A stretch of 64,000 bases of DNA from Pithys albifrons albifrons (taxonomy: Eukaryota > Chordata > Aves > Passeriformes > Thamnophilidae), in the NCBI RefSeq assembly GCF_047495875.1, contig NC_092459.1:39103490-39167489 (forward strand). Reading direction: 5' to 3'. The notes under the pieces are model-generated. The model was not told the origin of the DNA. It did not search any database and saw only the letters and a program-made list of their open reading frames with translations. The stretch's first letter is position 1, and each line of letters opens with the position of its first letter. Below are positions 1-12,640 of this stretch, piece by piece. Both the position numbers and the translations under genes were made by a program.

Positions 1-1292
1 ATTTCTTTTTTCTTTTAACCCTTCTGTTAGCAAAAGACACAATGTTACTTGAGGGAATAGGGATAGCCCTCTGAAAGGGGCAGCCTACTTGGCTGGTGAG
101 TCACACAAACACTGGCTTTAATTTGCAGTTAATAATTGTGACCCTAAATCAGCAAAAATATGAACACACCGTTGGAGTCCTATGCATACTGAAATGCTCC
201 AGTCTTGGATCTTTCTTCTTCATAATTATCTTCTATCATATGTCTTTAATTATGATAACAGAAATATTTTGCATTTAGCTAGAATTGTATTTAAGGACCT
301 CAAAACACATTGTAAAAGCAAGTAATCACTGTTCTTACTTTGTTGCATCATAGACAGGAAATTATTTTGGGAGAAGATAACTTTCCAATGACAACACAGA
401 TCTCATATGGTAAAGAAATGGTAGAAGTAAATGTTTTCAAGAACTATTATTTCTCCTGACAATTCCTTTGACTCCTTTATAGAATTTTGGCTTTCATCTC
501 TTATCAATTTCCTGCCCCCTCATTTGATGATGACAATTTTTTGAGTGATCAACCAGTATTTTATCTGCCATTTCTACTTAAGACTGGGGCAAAATAGCTA
601 TCAATATCTTAGCCTCTCTTATTGTGTTAATCCTCTCTGTCTGTCTTGTGGATGGAGGTATATTGCAAAGGTGTATTGTGATGGTTGATTTTCTTGGGTA
701 GTGACCTACTGCATACTGTGCATAGCAGTGACACTGGCTGCCTTTTGAGTAAAATGAATCAGTTTTAACTGCCTCCTGTCCCTTGCCAAAGTGATTTCAA
801 CTATCCTTGTTCTTTTCTACTGGGCACAATATGCCAAAGTCATGGATAACTGAATACAGCAGGTCTCTGTCTTACTGTAAATACTTACCATGTTTCAGTG
901 CAATTTCAAAGCCAGCAATGTAAATTTGATACATAGATTGGGGCATTTCCTTTTCACTTTTATTCAGAGGATAATATTGTTTCTCGGCCTGGTGCTAGGT
1001 TATAGCTACTAGGTATTAGGTTCACAGTTCAGCTACTGATTGCCCAGAAGTCTTAGAATAATACAGTGCTTAATTAACTTAATTTATTGTAGAGGAAGTT
1101 AAATTTTTCATGTTATTTGCTCTGGACAGACATTAATCTAGGGACAAGATAGCTTTTCTAGCACTACAGTAATGAGATATCTTTAAAGTAATGAGACATC
1201 TTCCAAAACCCGTGAATTTGCTTGTAGTCTTGCTTTTTCAAACCCTGTTTATTTATAATGATACTTACTTCATAGTGGTAGAAGCTATGTCA

Positions 1293-1496
1293 GAGAAAAT
1301 TGAGGCTGGACATTAGGAAAAGGTTCTTCACTGTAAGGGTGGTAGAACACTGTAACAGGCTCCCCAGGGAAGCCGTCATGGCACCATGTTTGTCAGAGTT
1401 CAGGGATTGTCTGGATAACATTTAGTCATGTGGTTTAGGAACTAGATGATCTTTGTGAGTGCCTTCCAATTTGAAATATTCTATGATTTTATGATG
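1293..1496 (+). mobile_element. CR1 LINE, 3'-end fragment
   Basis: The sequence 'gaggctggacattaggaaaa', then 'ggtagaacactgtaacaggc' and 'tccccagggaagc' follows the conserved 3' part of avian CR1. It ends in the family's characteristic terminus 'atattctatgattttatgat'. It is 5' truncated like most CR1 copies. Divergence and small changes suggest an old, inactive copy. Confidence 0.85.
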
Positions 1497-2610
1497 TTTA
1501 TGCTATGCATTTAGCGCAGATTTTAATTTAGTTTTCTGGAAAATTATTATTATGTGTCTGAGAATGTTGGTTGCAATTCCTTCTGGTACTGGCAAATGAG
1601 ACATCTGGATTTTGTAACAAGTGCTACCAAACATTATGTGCCAGGGCTTTGGCCAGTTTGCAGAGTACTAGAATGTTCTTTCCACACTCACTTTTTTTTG
1701 AAGCAGAATTTGTCGATGTGCAAGGAGCTCAGAATTCAACTGAAGCATGAAGGGAGACAGGCAAAAGTGCTATCTGGTAGAGAGTGAAATGCAGTTTAAA
1801 TTACTTTAAAAGGAAAGTTAAGGTTTTTGAATGGTCTCAAGCACACAGAATGATCCCTATCAGGCAAAACCAAGTGATACTTCTGGTAGATACTTGTCTC
1901 ATTTGAAACGCTGATCATTGCAAGTGGAGTCAAGAAGGAATGTTCTTTTTCATCAGTGGCAGGAATCTTAGAAATCTTTTTTCTTGTTTTCTATATTAAA
2001 TTCCATACTTTCTAGAATTTTCTGACATGGCATTACATAATTCCTTACTTATGTTTGCTTGTGGTGGTATTCATATGCATTTACTGGTAATAGTCACCTG
2101 AAGGGCCTGAGTAACATAAAACCAGCTATGCTAGTAATTAATAAAAATCAAGTAATTGTATTAGCATGTAAAAGCTGAGAGGTGTGGAATAATTGCAAAT
2201 TAGCCCAGTTGCAGTAGAAGGAAGACTTGTGATATTTTCTTCCTTCTTTACTTATTGTTTTCTTTTTCTTGTGGATTTCCTCAGCATGCAGTTTGCTGAT
2301 GGTGAATGTTTAGCATTGATAAATTAGTATTTTGCCTGTCTCCAAAGGAGTATGGAATAAAAGTTGCGATAGTTTCATTTATGGCAAAGTTTTGTGAAGA
2401 GGTAAACCAAATTTTCCTCAGTTATCTTGGGAAACATAAAGGTGCATATGCATATCTTGTATGGTATAGGAAAGCTGTAAGAAGTGGAAGAATGTGTAAG
2501 AAATACATCTGCCACCTTGAAATAAACTTCTGCTGATTTTGTGCAAATCACCTCTAGACAGTAGCCAGTCCTTCTCTCTTGTCCTACTTCTCATCTCAGA
2601 ATGTTATTTT

Positions 2611-2638
2611 TTAATGGATTGCTATAGCAATCCATTAA
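2611..2638. repeat. Perfect 28-bp palindrome
   Basis: The left half TTAATGGATTGCTA is followed directly by its exact reverse complement TAGCAATCCATTAA, with no spacer. The symmetry stops at the next base on each side. Its function is unknown. Confidence 0.9.
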
Positions 2639-4346
2639 TACTCTCAGAGTTAAATATAGTTTGTCTATGCCTACAAGGTAATAATGTGCTTAACATTCTT
2701 GTTCTCTTTATACTGCGTCTCTAACAATGCAAACTGGTGTCTGGCACTTAGTAAGTAACACACCATCAGATGACAACTTCCTTAGTGTAAATAGTGTCTG
2801 AATAATAAACACTGCGAGGTCTATACCAACTTGTTTTGTCAATCTGACCTTGAGTTTTCACTTGAAAATACTTTACACTGCTGCTTTTTTTAGTTTTCTT
2901 TTTAGTATCCATACTTAATTGGAAATATTTTTGTGACTGAAATCCATTCTAGCTGTCCATAAAACTACCTCATCATGCACAGCAACTTCAGTAGCACCAG
3001 TCAAAAACCTAGATTGTGCTGGGCCTGCTTCTCCTTTACATTAAGATCCTTGCATGTCTTTCTGGCTAGATAAAGAACTTTTATATATTATGTAAGTTAC
3101 ATAGAATGTTTACTTATAACCTAGTATTAATATATATATTGACTTGCACAAGCTTTAAGCATATCCTGCCCTCCCAGAACTCAATGTAAATGAGTTCCTG
3201 TTATAAACAAGCATCCGTCCCTTTCTCTCTTGCTCCTAATATATCCATTATGTCGGAGATACTTTGTGGTTTTGCTGGAAGAAATGCATTGACATATTTT
3301 CATTTCCCGCAAAAACAATTAAACTATAAAAGATGCATATGAATGTCTTTCGTTTTGTTTGCTGTCTTCCTTATTCCACTGCATTTGAGATATACAGATA
3401 ATGCTGTGAGATAAAACTGAATAGTGTGGAGTAGTGAGAGACTGACCTCATGTGGTGTGAAAGTGAAGTTGCCAGGGGTAATACAAGGATAAAGCTGAAT
3501 GATCAGTTCATCTTTGGAAAATTAATTTTTCTCATATATTTCTGATTTTTGTTGGATATTGCACATTTAAATAATTTTAGTTTGTGTGGTTTTTAGTGTG
3601 ATTGCTATTAAGAAATTGACCACTGTCTTTATTCCCAAAGACATTATTTTTTGTCCTGAAAGCGATGTTCTAAAAAGCTAACCCCAAGACAGCAGCCTAG
3701 GAGCTGTGGTCCAATTATCCTTACTGCTGCCTGTACATGATTTTAATTGAAATGAGTAGGAGTTTCATGTGAGCAAGTGACTGAATAATCAGTCTTGGTT
3801 TCTAAGCCCTTTTTGGCACTTCCCCAGCAGTGTGCTCACTGTGCTTTCAGAGCCCTGCTCTGTAAAATGGAGACAGTGGTTAGGAAAATTATAAAGGGGT
3901 ACCTTGCAGAATAGGAAGGGTGTTCCTAGTCTGCATATTTTTAAATGCATGAATAATATTAATAGGAGAGACTTCTGAGTCAGTTCTGTTGGCCTGATTT
4001 GTCAGGATATATGAAAGCACCCAAGTATATAGATAACAAAAGGCGGTTCTATTATTTTGAAGAGTCTCCTTTTTAAACACACAGCATGCATTTAGTTTCA
4101 AAGGGTTTAGAGGGTAATGTGACTTATGGACTGTCACAGGAAAAAGAAAAAAAGCTTAAAAATCCTATGGGCAATTCAGATGCACTTTGGAAACTGTCCC
4201 CATTCTGCAAAGACTTCTCCATATGCTTAATTGTACTCTTTCTGTTCTTTATGTTGACTCAAATGTCTATAATAACAAAGGCATTTAGTATATTCTACAA
4301 GTACTCTGAGTTTCAGATGACAAACTTTTAATTTTCTTCTTTACAG

Positions 4347-4445
4347 ATCCTCTTGGAACCAGGGGTGATACAGGATGTCTTAGCAGCTGGGAGTCATTTG
4401 CAACTGCTGGAGCTTCTCAGTTTATGTTCTCACTATCTCATTGAG
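4347..4445 (+). CDS. KLHL32: KLHL32 internal exon: end of the BTB domain
   Basis: This is a coding exon of 99 nt (33 codons, phase 0 at both ends). It follows a pyrimidine-rich acceptor (ttttcttctttacag) and is followed by a gtgagg donor. The translation begins ILLEPGVIQDVLAAGSHLQL and ends CSHYLIE. This is the last helical part of a BTB/POZ fold, the 'hinge' before the BACK domain in BTB-Kelch proteins. BTB-Kelch proteins usually act as substrate adaptors of Cullin-3 ubiquitin ligases, with the BTB domain mediating dimerisation and CUL3 contact; that role is known for the family and has not been shown for this protein here. The residues match my recollection of vertebrate KLHL32 at roughly positions 104-136 with few substitutions. 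No in-window open frame upstream encodes the rest of BTB, so the preceding exon lies before base 1. The junction to the next exon (28389) reads LIE-ELN in frame. The assignment to KLHL32 rather than a paralogue rests mainly on the longer exon at 51720. Confidence 0.88.
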
Positions 4446-4717
4446 GTGAGGCTTCCTGGCCTGATCAGCCATTTCTTTTCGGCACACCTTTGTTAAAAGT
4501 CTAATTTCAGTAGGAGACTATTACTTCAGCACCTGGTGTAACCTAAATAGCAAAAAGTGGACCTCAGGAGATATGAATTTTTAGTGTAATTTGGGTTTCA
4601 GTTTGTGGTAGATGCCTTCTCTTACCATTCATTTTGTCCATTTCATTCCTGAAAGCAAGGATGGTCTCCACTGATTAATATCAGCATATGGGAGCTTGAT
4701 TCCCTCTTTTACTGCAG

Positions 4718-4766
4718 AATTTGCTTTCTTCTACCTCAGTTTACCTGAGGTAGAAGAAAGCAAATT
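4718..4766. repeat. Perfect hairpin: 22-bp arms, 5-nt loop
   Basis: The left arm (4718-4739) begins AATTTGCTTTCT and ends ACCTCAG. The right arm (4745-4766) is its exact reverse complement, beginning CTGAGGTAGAAG. The loop is tttac (4740-4744). It lies 272 bp past the donor of the 4347-4445 exon. It has no terminal repeats or duplication that would mark a transposon. Confidence 0.9.
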
Positions 4767-6187
4767 TCCCTTATGGGATCATGAGTATTGTGAAGAATTC
4801 ATCTGTGTAAGTGTTCACAGCAGATATTGATGTGTATCCCAGGGTGCTGCTACCTCTTACTGAAGAAACAAGGCTTATTATGATAACTCTTTTATTCTCA
4901 ACAGGCCTCATGTCCATAATGCTGATGTCTTTATGAAGCAAAATATTTGAGTGCAGTAAACCAATGCTTTGTACTTGGCTGGTATAGGAAATGGCTTATG
5001 ATTGATAGTAAGAGCATACCTTTGATGTATATCTGTGAAAAACCTTATAAAAATAAAATGGCAATAGGTATTCCAAAGAACTGTTTACTTTTCCTGATAA
5101 TTTTTCAGTACTGTTTCTGAAATACGGTGTGTTAAATGCTTTTGGGCAACAATTGGACATGAAAATGCACATCAACACAGTCCTCTTAGTATGCACTTGC
5201 CTTTCAACAGCATACCTGCCTTTTGAGCAGGCTGTGTGTGCTTGGCAGGACACTGAGCTACTGATTTTAGCAGAATCTCATGTTAAGAACTTCAGAATTA
5301 CTTGAAGGCTTTGTGTCCTATGAAGAAGTGTTAACCTTATGCAACCCTTCAAAATGTATGTTCAGATAATAAGGTGGTATCAATTTGTGCATTATAAATT
5401 GATTATAAAGTGAAAAGAGCTGGTAGAGTGCTGCAACTTTTTTTTTTTTTGGGTTTGGTTTTTTTTTTCAGGAATGTGAGAAGGGATTTAATTTTCCTGA
5501 TAAAACAGACTTGGATTGTAATGAGAAAGATGGTTGGTTTGAGAAATAAGAACTGTGAGAAGCCAAATAAACCACAAACCCATTTGGCCTACCAGTCGTC
5601 AGGCAGGCACAGGAAGGGTTTACTGTAATGGGAAAGAAGATACAAACATTATACTGTGTATTTAATGTCCTCCTAACAAATCAGTCAGTGTATGTCTCTG
5701 CTGCTTCTGTGATTGTGTTTGTCAGAAATTGAACCAAAGAGAATAATGCAACAAAGAATATAGGTTGAATATTAAAGAATAGGCAAGAAGCTGAGTATTG
5801 TTGTGCTGGTGAGGTGGGGACATGAGAGAACTGTAGAAATGCTCAACATACATCCTTGTGCTAACCTTTTTTATTTTCTGTGTTGGGTGACCTCTGGTAT
5901 TCGTAGCTGTTCCCTCAGCACCATCTTAATATTTCTAATCCTGAGGCCACCGTAGTGGAAAGACAGGCAACTGTAGAATTAGCAGTGCTTTGAATCTCAT
6001 CCTTGACGTGCAAGCCGTAGTCAGTTATTTAGGAAGAGATTGCCAATGAATTAGAAAAAACCCCAAAACAAAACAAGAAATCAACACCAAAATCATGCTA
6101 CCCCCAAAAAAGACCACTCTGGAGTGGGTAAATATTGCTTCCAAATTACTCTGTAATAAACAGACCAGTAACCATTCTCTGGAGATG

Positions 6188-6239
6188 ACAATCATAGAAT
6201 CCTTTAGGTTGAAAAAACCTTTACGATCAAGTTCAACCA
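6188..6239 (-). mobile_element. CR1 LINE, short 3'-terminal fragment
   Basis: The + strand reads 'catagaatcctttaggttg', then a decayed 'acgatcaagttcaacc'. This is the reverse complement of the last ~50 bp of an avian CR1 (GGTTGAACT...GATTCTATG). Only the extreme 3' end is present. Confidence 0.7.
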
Positions 6240-7265
6240 TAAAATAATAACTTGCAAAAGAAGCAGAAGTGTTTTAATTCCTCTCCTGCTAATGCTTTTC
6301 CTATTGCTGTCATGTCTTTAGATGCAGTTTGCCTCGTGCATATGTTTATTTGCATGTTTTTTCTCTTTCTACAATTTAGAAGATAACCGTGTCCTTCATG
6401 ATCATAGAAACTACAGCTCTATGGTCTGCAGTTGCTGTAACATGTGTGAAAGATGTGAAAGAGCAGTGCTGTACTCAGCAGTATGCCAGGGTAGGATAAC
6501 TGGTGCTACACTGGTGTAAATATTAAGAGGAAGTGGGGCCCAGTGTCCAGATTTATAATAATGGAGGTGGGGAGCAAGGTAGGGGATGAGGGGCAGGGGA
6601 AAAGGAGGATTATATGTGTTGGAACATAGAGAGCAGTGCTAGTTCTGTAATCTGTTTTTTTATCAGAGTCTCATTGTAAGGTTTTGTATCTACATGGACA
6701 TCTGTGGGATGGCTGTTGCTTATATCATATTGGGTTCTAGTCTGTATTTTGCTCTTTTTACAGTATTTTTATATACCAAGTTCACCTCAATAAGGCATAT
6801 ATGTAGATAGATTTGCAGTCTGAATAGATCACAATAAGAATTTACCTGTCTTTTTTTCCTATAGTGTTACAGTCGATACGAGTACTCAGCCTTGAGAGTT
6901 GTGTAAGCCTTTTTAACAGAGGCCAACCAAGTACTGCACATTAAGACTGTGATATCTTCCAGGGTCCAAACTAATTGTATCAAGTATCTGTTTGTTCTGC
7001 ATAATATTGGGTGTCATTAAAAGTGCACACCTTGCCTTATTTTAGTAATATCTGAAAACAAAATGAAAATAGTTAAGGAAGGCTTCCTTAAAGCCACTTA
7101 TCCTTGCTGCAGTTGTAACTGGGCTGTCTTGTCGCCCCACGTGCTGTGATACTGGTGCTGGAAAGAGATTAATGTTTCTTCTTTCTCTTCTTTCTGATTA
7201 ATCCAACTGTGCCAGAATTCATTCCCAATGTTAGTGGATTTCTGTTTGGAGTTGTTCAGATATCA

Positions 7266-7294
7266 TGAATTTATGTTAGTTTAGCATAAATTCA
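7266..7294. repeat. Small perfect hairpin: 10-bp arms, 9-nt loop
   Basis: The arms TGAATTTATG (7266-7275) and CATAAATTCA (7285-7294) are exact reverse complements. It is AT-rich and could be chance. Confidence 0.7.
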
Positions 7295-10200
7295 GGAAAT
7301 ACAGTATGTGGGATCTAGCTGTCATTTTTTTGTTGTTGTGTAATGATGACAGAGTTTTAACTTGTTAGGATTGGCTTCAATTGTTTGGATTAGACCAAGC
7401 TTTTCCCATGTGACTGCTGCTCTTATTGCTAGCACTTGTTCCAGCACTTCTCTTTCTCTAGATGTTCCAGCCTGTCATTTTATTGGAACTGTCTTGAACA
7501 GTTTCATCTTTTTTTGATGCTTTTATTTAGGGCCTGTAATTCCATGGGTTTCAATAAGGAGGATTTTTTTTGCTACAAATGGTATTGGCATCACCCATAC
7601 CAATATATGTTTCAAGGCATGTTGGTAGTCTGTGAGGTTCCAAAGAATACTGTTCTGATCTGATTCATCTGAGATGGTTGTCAAAGTGTCTAATTGTCAA
7701 AAATTATTTGTAGTGCACTAGGGACAGATTAATTTCCAGCCAACACTGACTTTTATATTCATGAGTCTTTAAGGAATTTCCTCTCAGTTGTCTCAAAATA
7801 AACAAGGTGTTATTTTTACTATAAGACAGATCCTCTTTCTCATAAACTAAACAGCTTAGAAGACTAATTTGTTGATGAATTTCAAAAATATTTCTGTAAA
7901 AAATTGTATGAATTGCATTTATGGCAATTTTTTTTAAGAGTTTTCAATCAAATGAAGACAGAAAAAAGGAAAGGAACATTCTTTCTCCTCACCCTCACTT
8001 AGGTAATATCAATCTCTAAGACATTTATAAAAGCATGATGAAATGGAGATTTCTGACAACACTGATGGTTTATTAAATGCATTTTATCATCTATAGACTT
8101 CTCATTATCAAATGTTCTGTAGCATCTAATATGGATTCAGTAGTCTCGTTTGAAACTCATGCCCAGTTTGGATTGATAATTTACTAGTTTTTATTTTAAA
8201 ACAGCTGTAGATCGTATTTTTTGTATTTGCAAACAAGAGAAACACCCAAGTATTCCCTGCTTTAGGTCTTAATTCCAGCTTTGTGTTGTGCAGACTTCTC
8301 CTTTTACCTGAGTCCATCTTGAATTATGATTACTCCTGTGCTGTTTGAGGGTTTTGTTTTTAGCTTCATTTATAGAGGGGGACTCTTTCAAAGCATGCTG
8401 ATGTATTTTATTTGAGATACATACATATTCATGAATCTCTTATGGCATCTGCATAATTCTCAGGTACATTAAACGTTGAAACAAGGCTTATAAGCTCACA
8501 CATCTGTCTCAGGCTGAGCAAACGGTAAGGCAATATGATTTTTCTTAGCTGTGTTGCTGCTGCATAGGTGTGGGAAAGCTAAGCTAAAGACTTGAACTTT
8601 GTATACCTTGAATTGCACTAAGGTTTGTGATCACACACACAGTATTTGCTTGCAGAGTGCACATCCAATTCTCTAAGATTTTTGTTTCCTGAGTTCCCCC
8701 TCCAGCTTGGATTGTCAGTTTTGGCTGAGGTCTTTTGGAGGCTGATGCAGAGAGCTGCAGCCAACAGGCAGACTTTGAAATTTAATGGGGACAGGTTTTC
8801 TGAATATCTTCTTTATCTTTTGAAAGTTTTAGTCTGTAGAATTCGAAGGGACTGTATTTGATCTGTGATATTGGAGAAGGCAAGAGAAAGATAGTTGAAG
8901 GCATTGAATGTGATGGACATCTGAGAGTGGGCTTCTTAAATGGAGCTGTAGAGGACATGGTATTAGGTACTGTGTTGTTGATGACCTATTTTGCACTTTA
9001 AAGCTTGTAAATGTTTTTCTGAAGGATGCATGGCAACTTTATTCTTATGCCAGAGAATAAATGTGTTAAAACATTTATTCAGAAGATAGAAATATTTGTT
9101 TCATAAATAAGTCTGAGATACATAACTGATTGTAGATCTGAGAAGTTTTGTCTTTTTCCTCAACTGTTTGTGTATTCAGTACCAAAGAGAGCCACAAACT
9201 GCAAGTTATTTCAACAGAGAGTCTTAATAAGGAGGGAGTGCTATGAAGAATATGACTTTTTAATGGAATTTCCCTCTACTGATCAACATCAACTCAGCAT
9301 TATGTGGGTAGGAATTGGTTTTTAAACCAGCGTTTGATTTCCAGTAGCATTCAGGGATCTGGGACATTGGACTGTCCATATTTGAAATCTCAAGGCTTTG
9401 ATTTTTCTGTATTTTCTAAAGTCCAGGACTATTTTTTCAGTGGAATTCTAGGTACTTCCAGAGTTACATTTAAGGTAATAGGGTGATAGGTTGTGAGGGG
9501 TTTAGAAGTTGCAGAACTTTTCAAAGCAAAGCACTCATTTCTGAGAGGCAGGACTTGGCACGATTGTTAGTTGGTATTTATCCCTTTAACTTTCTGCTGC
9601 CAGATCAGGCACTTTTTGTGAAGAACAAAGTAAGTTTACATATTGTACAGAGTCTGAAATATCATTTATACTATGTTGATTGGTTAACAGTTGCATAGTT
9701 TTGATACAGCCTTAATAGATGTGACATTAGCTGACTGTCCTTGTACTCAGTGCTGGAAAGGACTTCCGAGTCTCGAAATATCTAGAGCAGTAGGCATAGT
9801 GGACATGAACAGTGGTTACTGCTTGAGCTACTCTGACTTTTAAGAGTTGTTATTGGGATCATAAATGTTTTTGTGTCATGTGAACTTGAAAGTTTGATGC
9901 CAGTTTTCCCATTAGTTTTAAGTGCATTAAGGCTCCCTGCTAAATGGTGAATGTTGCAGGTTACATTTTAGAAATGTCATTACAGTAGATAGAACTCTGC
10001 TTCAAGTATATCTGCTTGTTTACTACTAATGTCAGTCATGGCATCTTTAAAGAAAGCTAATTTAAGCTGTAAATAACATGATCATGGTCAATGGTTAAAA
10101 TGATCCTGCAAAAACACAGCGCTGTGCAACAGCAGTCAACTGGAATTTTCTTGGGTCTGTACTGTGCTGCTCTGGATATTTGTATACAAAAGTGGACAGT

Positions 10201-10378
10201 AGGCAGGTTTGCACCTGGAATGCAAAAAGTTAATCAACAAAAAAAGTTAGAATAAGGCCTCCTGGAATAATTCATGGTAATATTTGAAGCAGGTAAATTG
10301 TCTTGGGTAGATTTTTAACTTTCTACTATAATGGTCAATTTAGGCTTATAAAACAATTTTTTTATGTTGTACGAATGC

Positions 10379-10428
10379 CTAATGAACTGGATGTTTTCTT
10401 CTTCTAATGATGTGGATCTTTTCTTCTT
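10379..10428. repeat. Two-copy 25-bp imperfect tandem duplication
   Basis: The unit 'ctaatgaactggatgttttc...' at 10379-10403 is repeated at 10404-10428 with a few substitutions ('ctaatgatgtggatcttttc...'), and a third partial 'ctaat' follows. It is a local slippage-type duplication. Confidence 0.75.
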
Positions 10429-12239
10429 CTAATTTTAAACTATTTGAATGTGTTGTAGATTGATATATGTTACTGTTTTAAAAGGAAGAAAGCTACAAAT
10501 CTGATTATGGAATTAAAAGGAGGAATGTGCATGGTTTATATATGTGTTGAGGCCAGAACTTCATAGTTATTTATTTTTCTGAGACACAACTTCTCCATTT
10601 GGCACAGTGCCAATGACACAATCCCAACTTTCACTAAGATATACTCCTTCAGAGATGAATTAATTCGTACACCAGAGATTGAGAGCATCACCTTTGTATT
10701 GTTAGAAGCCCCAGCTCAGTTGGGATTTTAGCTCCTGGGTTTTTCATATAGAGCAAATTAAACTGCTGGAAAAAAATCTAAAGGTCATCTAGCAACCAAG
10801 GCTTGCCTTTTCTTAACTAATATTGAGTTTTTAATCTAAGTACATGCATGCACACTCTGCACAACCCACAATCCCCCAGAATCAGTCACCACCATTAAAC
10901 TTGAGTCCACCAACTTTACCCTGTGGGAGGAGTGACTTTCTAATGCTAAGAATATAGAGTAGACAGAAATAATGTTGGCTTGCATTTTGCTGGTTTTAAG
11001 TGTTGTACAACCATTTGTTGCTGTGCTAGCCTGCTACTTTTTGAAGAAGGAGCATGTTTTGTCAGCTGTTGTCATTGAGCTATTGACAATCATTAGAAAA
11101 GATCTTGTACAAAGCTCAAAAATAACTTTGGTAGTTTTTCTCTACTCTCTCTTTATTATATAGGCATATTAATAGATCTATATATATGAAATGTGAATGC
11201 ACTACTGTTCCAGCTTAGAATGGGACTCAATAAAAAAGTGACAGTGGTTTTCTCATTTTTTCAGTTGGTGTCAGTGAGGAAAGTGAAAATACACCAAAGT
11301 GACTATGCCCAGTCACTTTGAATTCCATTCTAACTGTGCCCAACTTCCTGGTATTTAGCTGCAATGTGAATTGAAACTGCTGATGAATGTGCCAAAAAAT
11401 GATGCTGGAATGTTGAGGTTGACTCTTGCTGGCAAGATTAAAGCTCCCGAGCTGTCTGGCTAGTTGTGTGTATTGGATAGACATTGCCAGTCCTCTGCAG
11501 CAAAGTTGCAGGTGAAGTCACAAGTTGGGAAGAGGCTGTTACTGCTATATCTGCCTTCTCTTTGCAGATTCTGTCATAAAGGGAGAGCAGCTTTGGTGTG
11601 TTTTAAATAGGAACAAAGAAACTGTACTGCTTCACAAACTCCCTCCCTGCCCTTCCCATGTTTTCTTTCCAGGCAGTGTGGCCTTGCTACCTGACCTTTC
11701 TGTTCAGCAGCCCCTGCTTCTGGAATCTTTCCAGTATTTTTATAAAGCTGTAAACAGAGGCTGATGAATCCTGGAATGCTTAGTGTACAAAATTCTTCTT
11801 TGGTTTTACTGCCATCTGATCAATACTACTGTTTTATGTTCTCCCTATCCCTCCTGGTCTCCAGTGTCTTTAGCTTAATCAATTCTCCACATTAATTGAA
11901 GCAGTTTAGATGCATGAACCCCAAAACTGGAAGTATTTGTAATTGGGTAGTGCAGCTACCCTTATCTGCTGGTGTTCTCTCCAAGATATGCCCAGTTAGC
12001 AGTCTGGGAGGAAAATTTTTTTGATTGCAAGAGAAGACACCTGGAAGGCAGAATGGATGAGCTGGAAATGAAGCAGTCAGGGCCCTTCCTCCCCAGGCTG
12101 GGCAGCAGGTGGCACTGTGAGTCCATAACAGTTGGAGCAGATAAATTCAAGCTAAAATCAGAAAAAATGAAAAGAAAAATTATTTATTTTTACTCCATAT
12201 TAGTCTTCTGACCTAATCAGTAAAAAAGTCATTATTCAC

Positions 12240-12640
12240 ACAACACTGGGCAATATGCATTGTAATTTTTAACAAATAATAGGAAACTGTTAATGTTTTC
12301 ACAGGAAATACAGTCCTGTCTTGTGCAGCAATGGTCATTTATCACTGCACTTTGTGAAATCACTCATTTGTTCTAATTTGAATGTAAATGACTCTAAGGT
12401 TTTACAAATAAGGTGACAGACTCACATAAATGTAATTGCAGGGTTCATCTCTCTCTTTTTATATATCACTCATTAAGTTATGAATTAAATACATCGTATT
12501 AAACCAGGGGCATGTCCAATGATGATATTGTAATGGCAAATTACTCTATGCTATTAGAGGTGTATTTTTTATTCATGGACATTAATTTGTCATTAAGCGG
12601 CATTAGTTTAGCACTTTTATGTGGAAGACGTGACCTGAAA
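12240..12640. other. Candidate conserved noncoding stretch
   Basis: This stretch has no repeat signature and a high density of ATTA/TAAT homeodomain-type cores (for example 'acattaatttgtcattaagc', 'cactcattaagttatgaatt'). It resembles the texture of deeply conserved vertebrate intronic enhancers. That is a judgement by eye; no alignment was possible. Confidence 0.2.

Larger units (their letters stand above)
1..4346 (+). other. KLHL32: Intron of KLHL32 upstream of the first visible exon (partial)
   Basis: This AT-rich intronic sequence ends in a good polypyrimidine tract and AG at 4346. It contains a CR1 3' fragment (about 1293-1496), a perfect 28-bp palindrome (2611-2638) and an imperfect 19-bp tandem duplication near 1167-1205 built on 'agtaatgaga'. 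I see no BTB-coding frame, so the upstream coding exon is outside the window. The remainder shows nothing I can classify. Confidence 0.75.
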
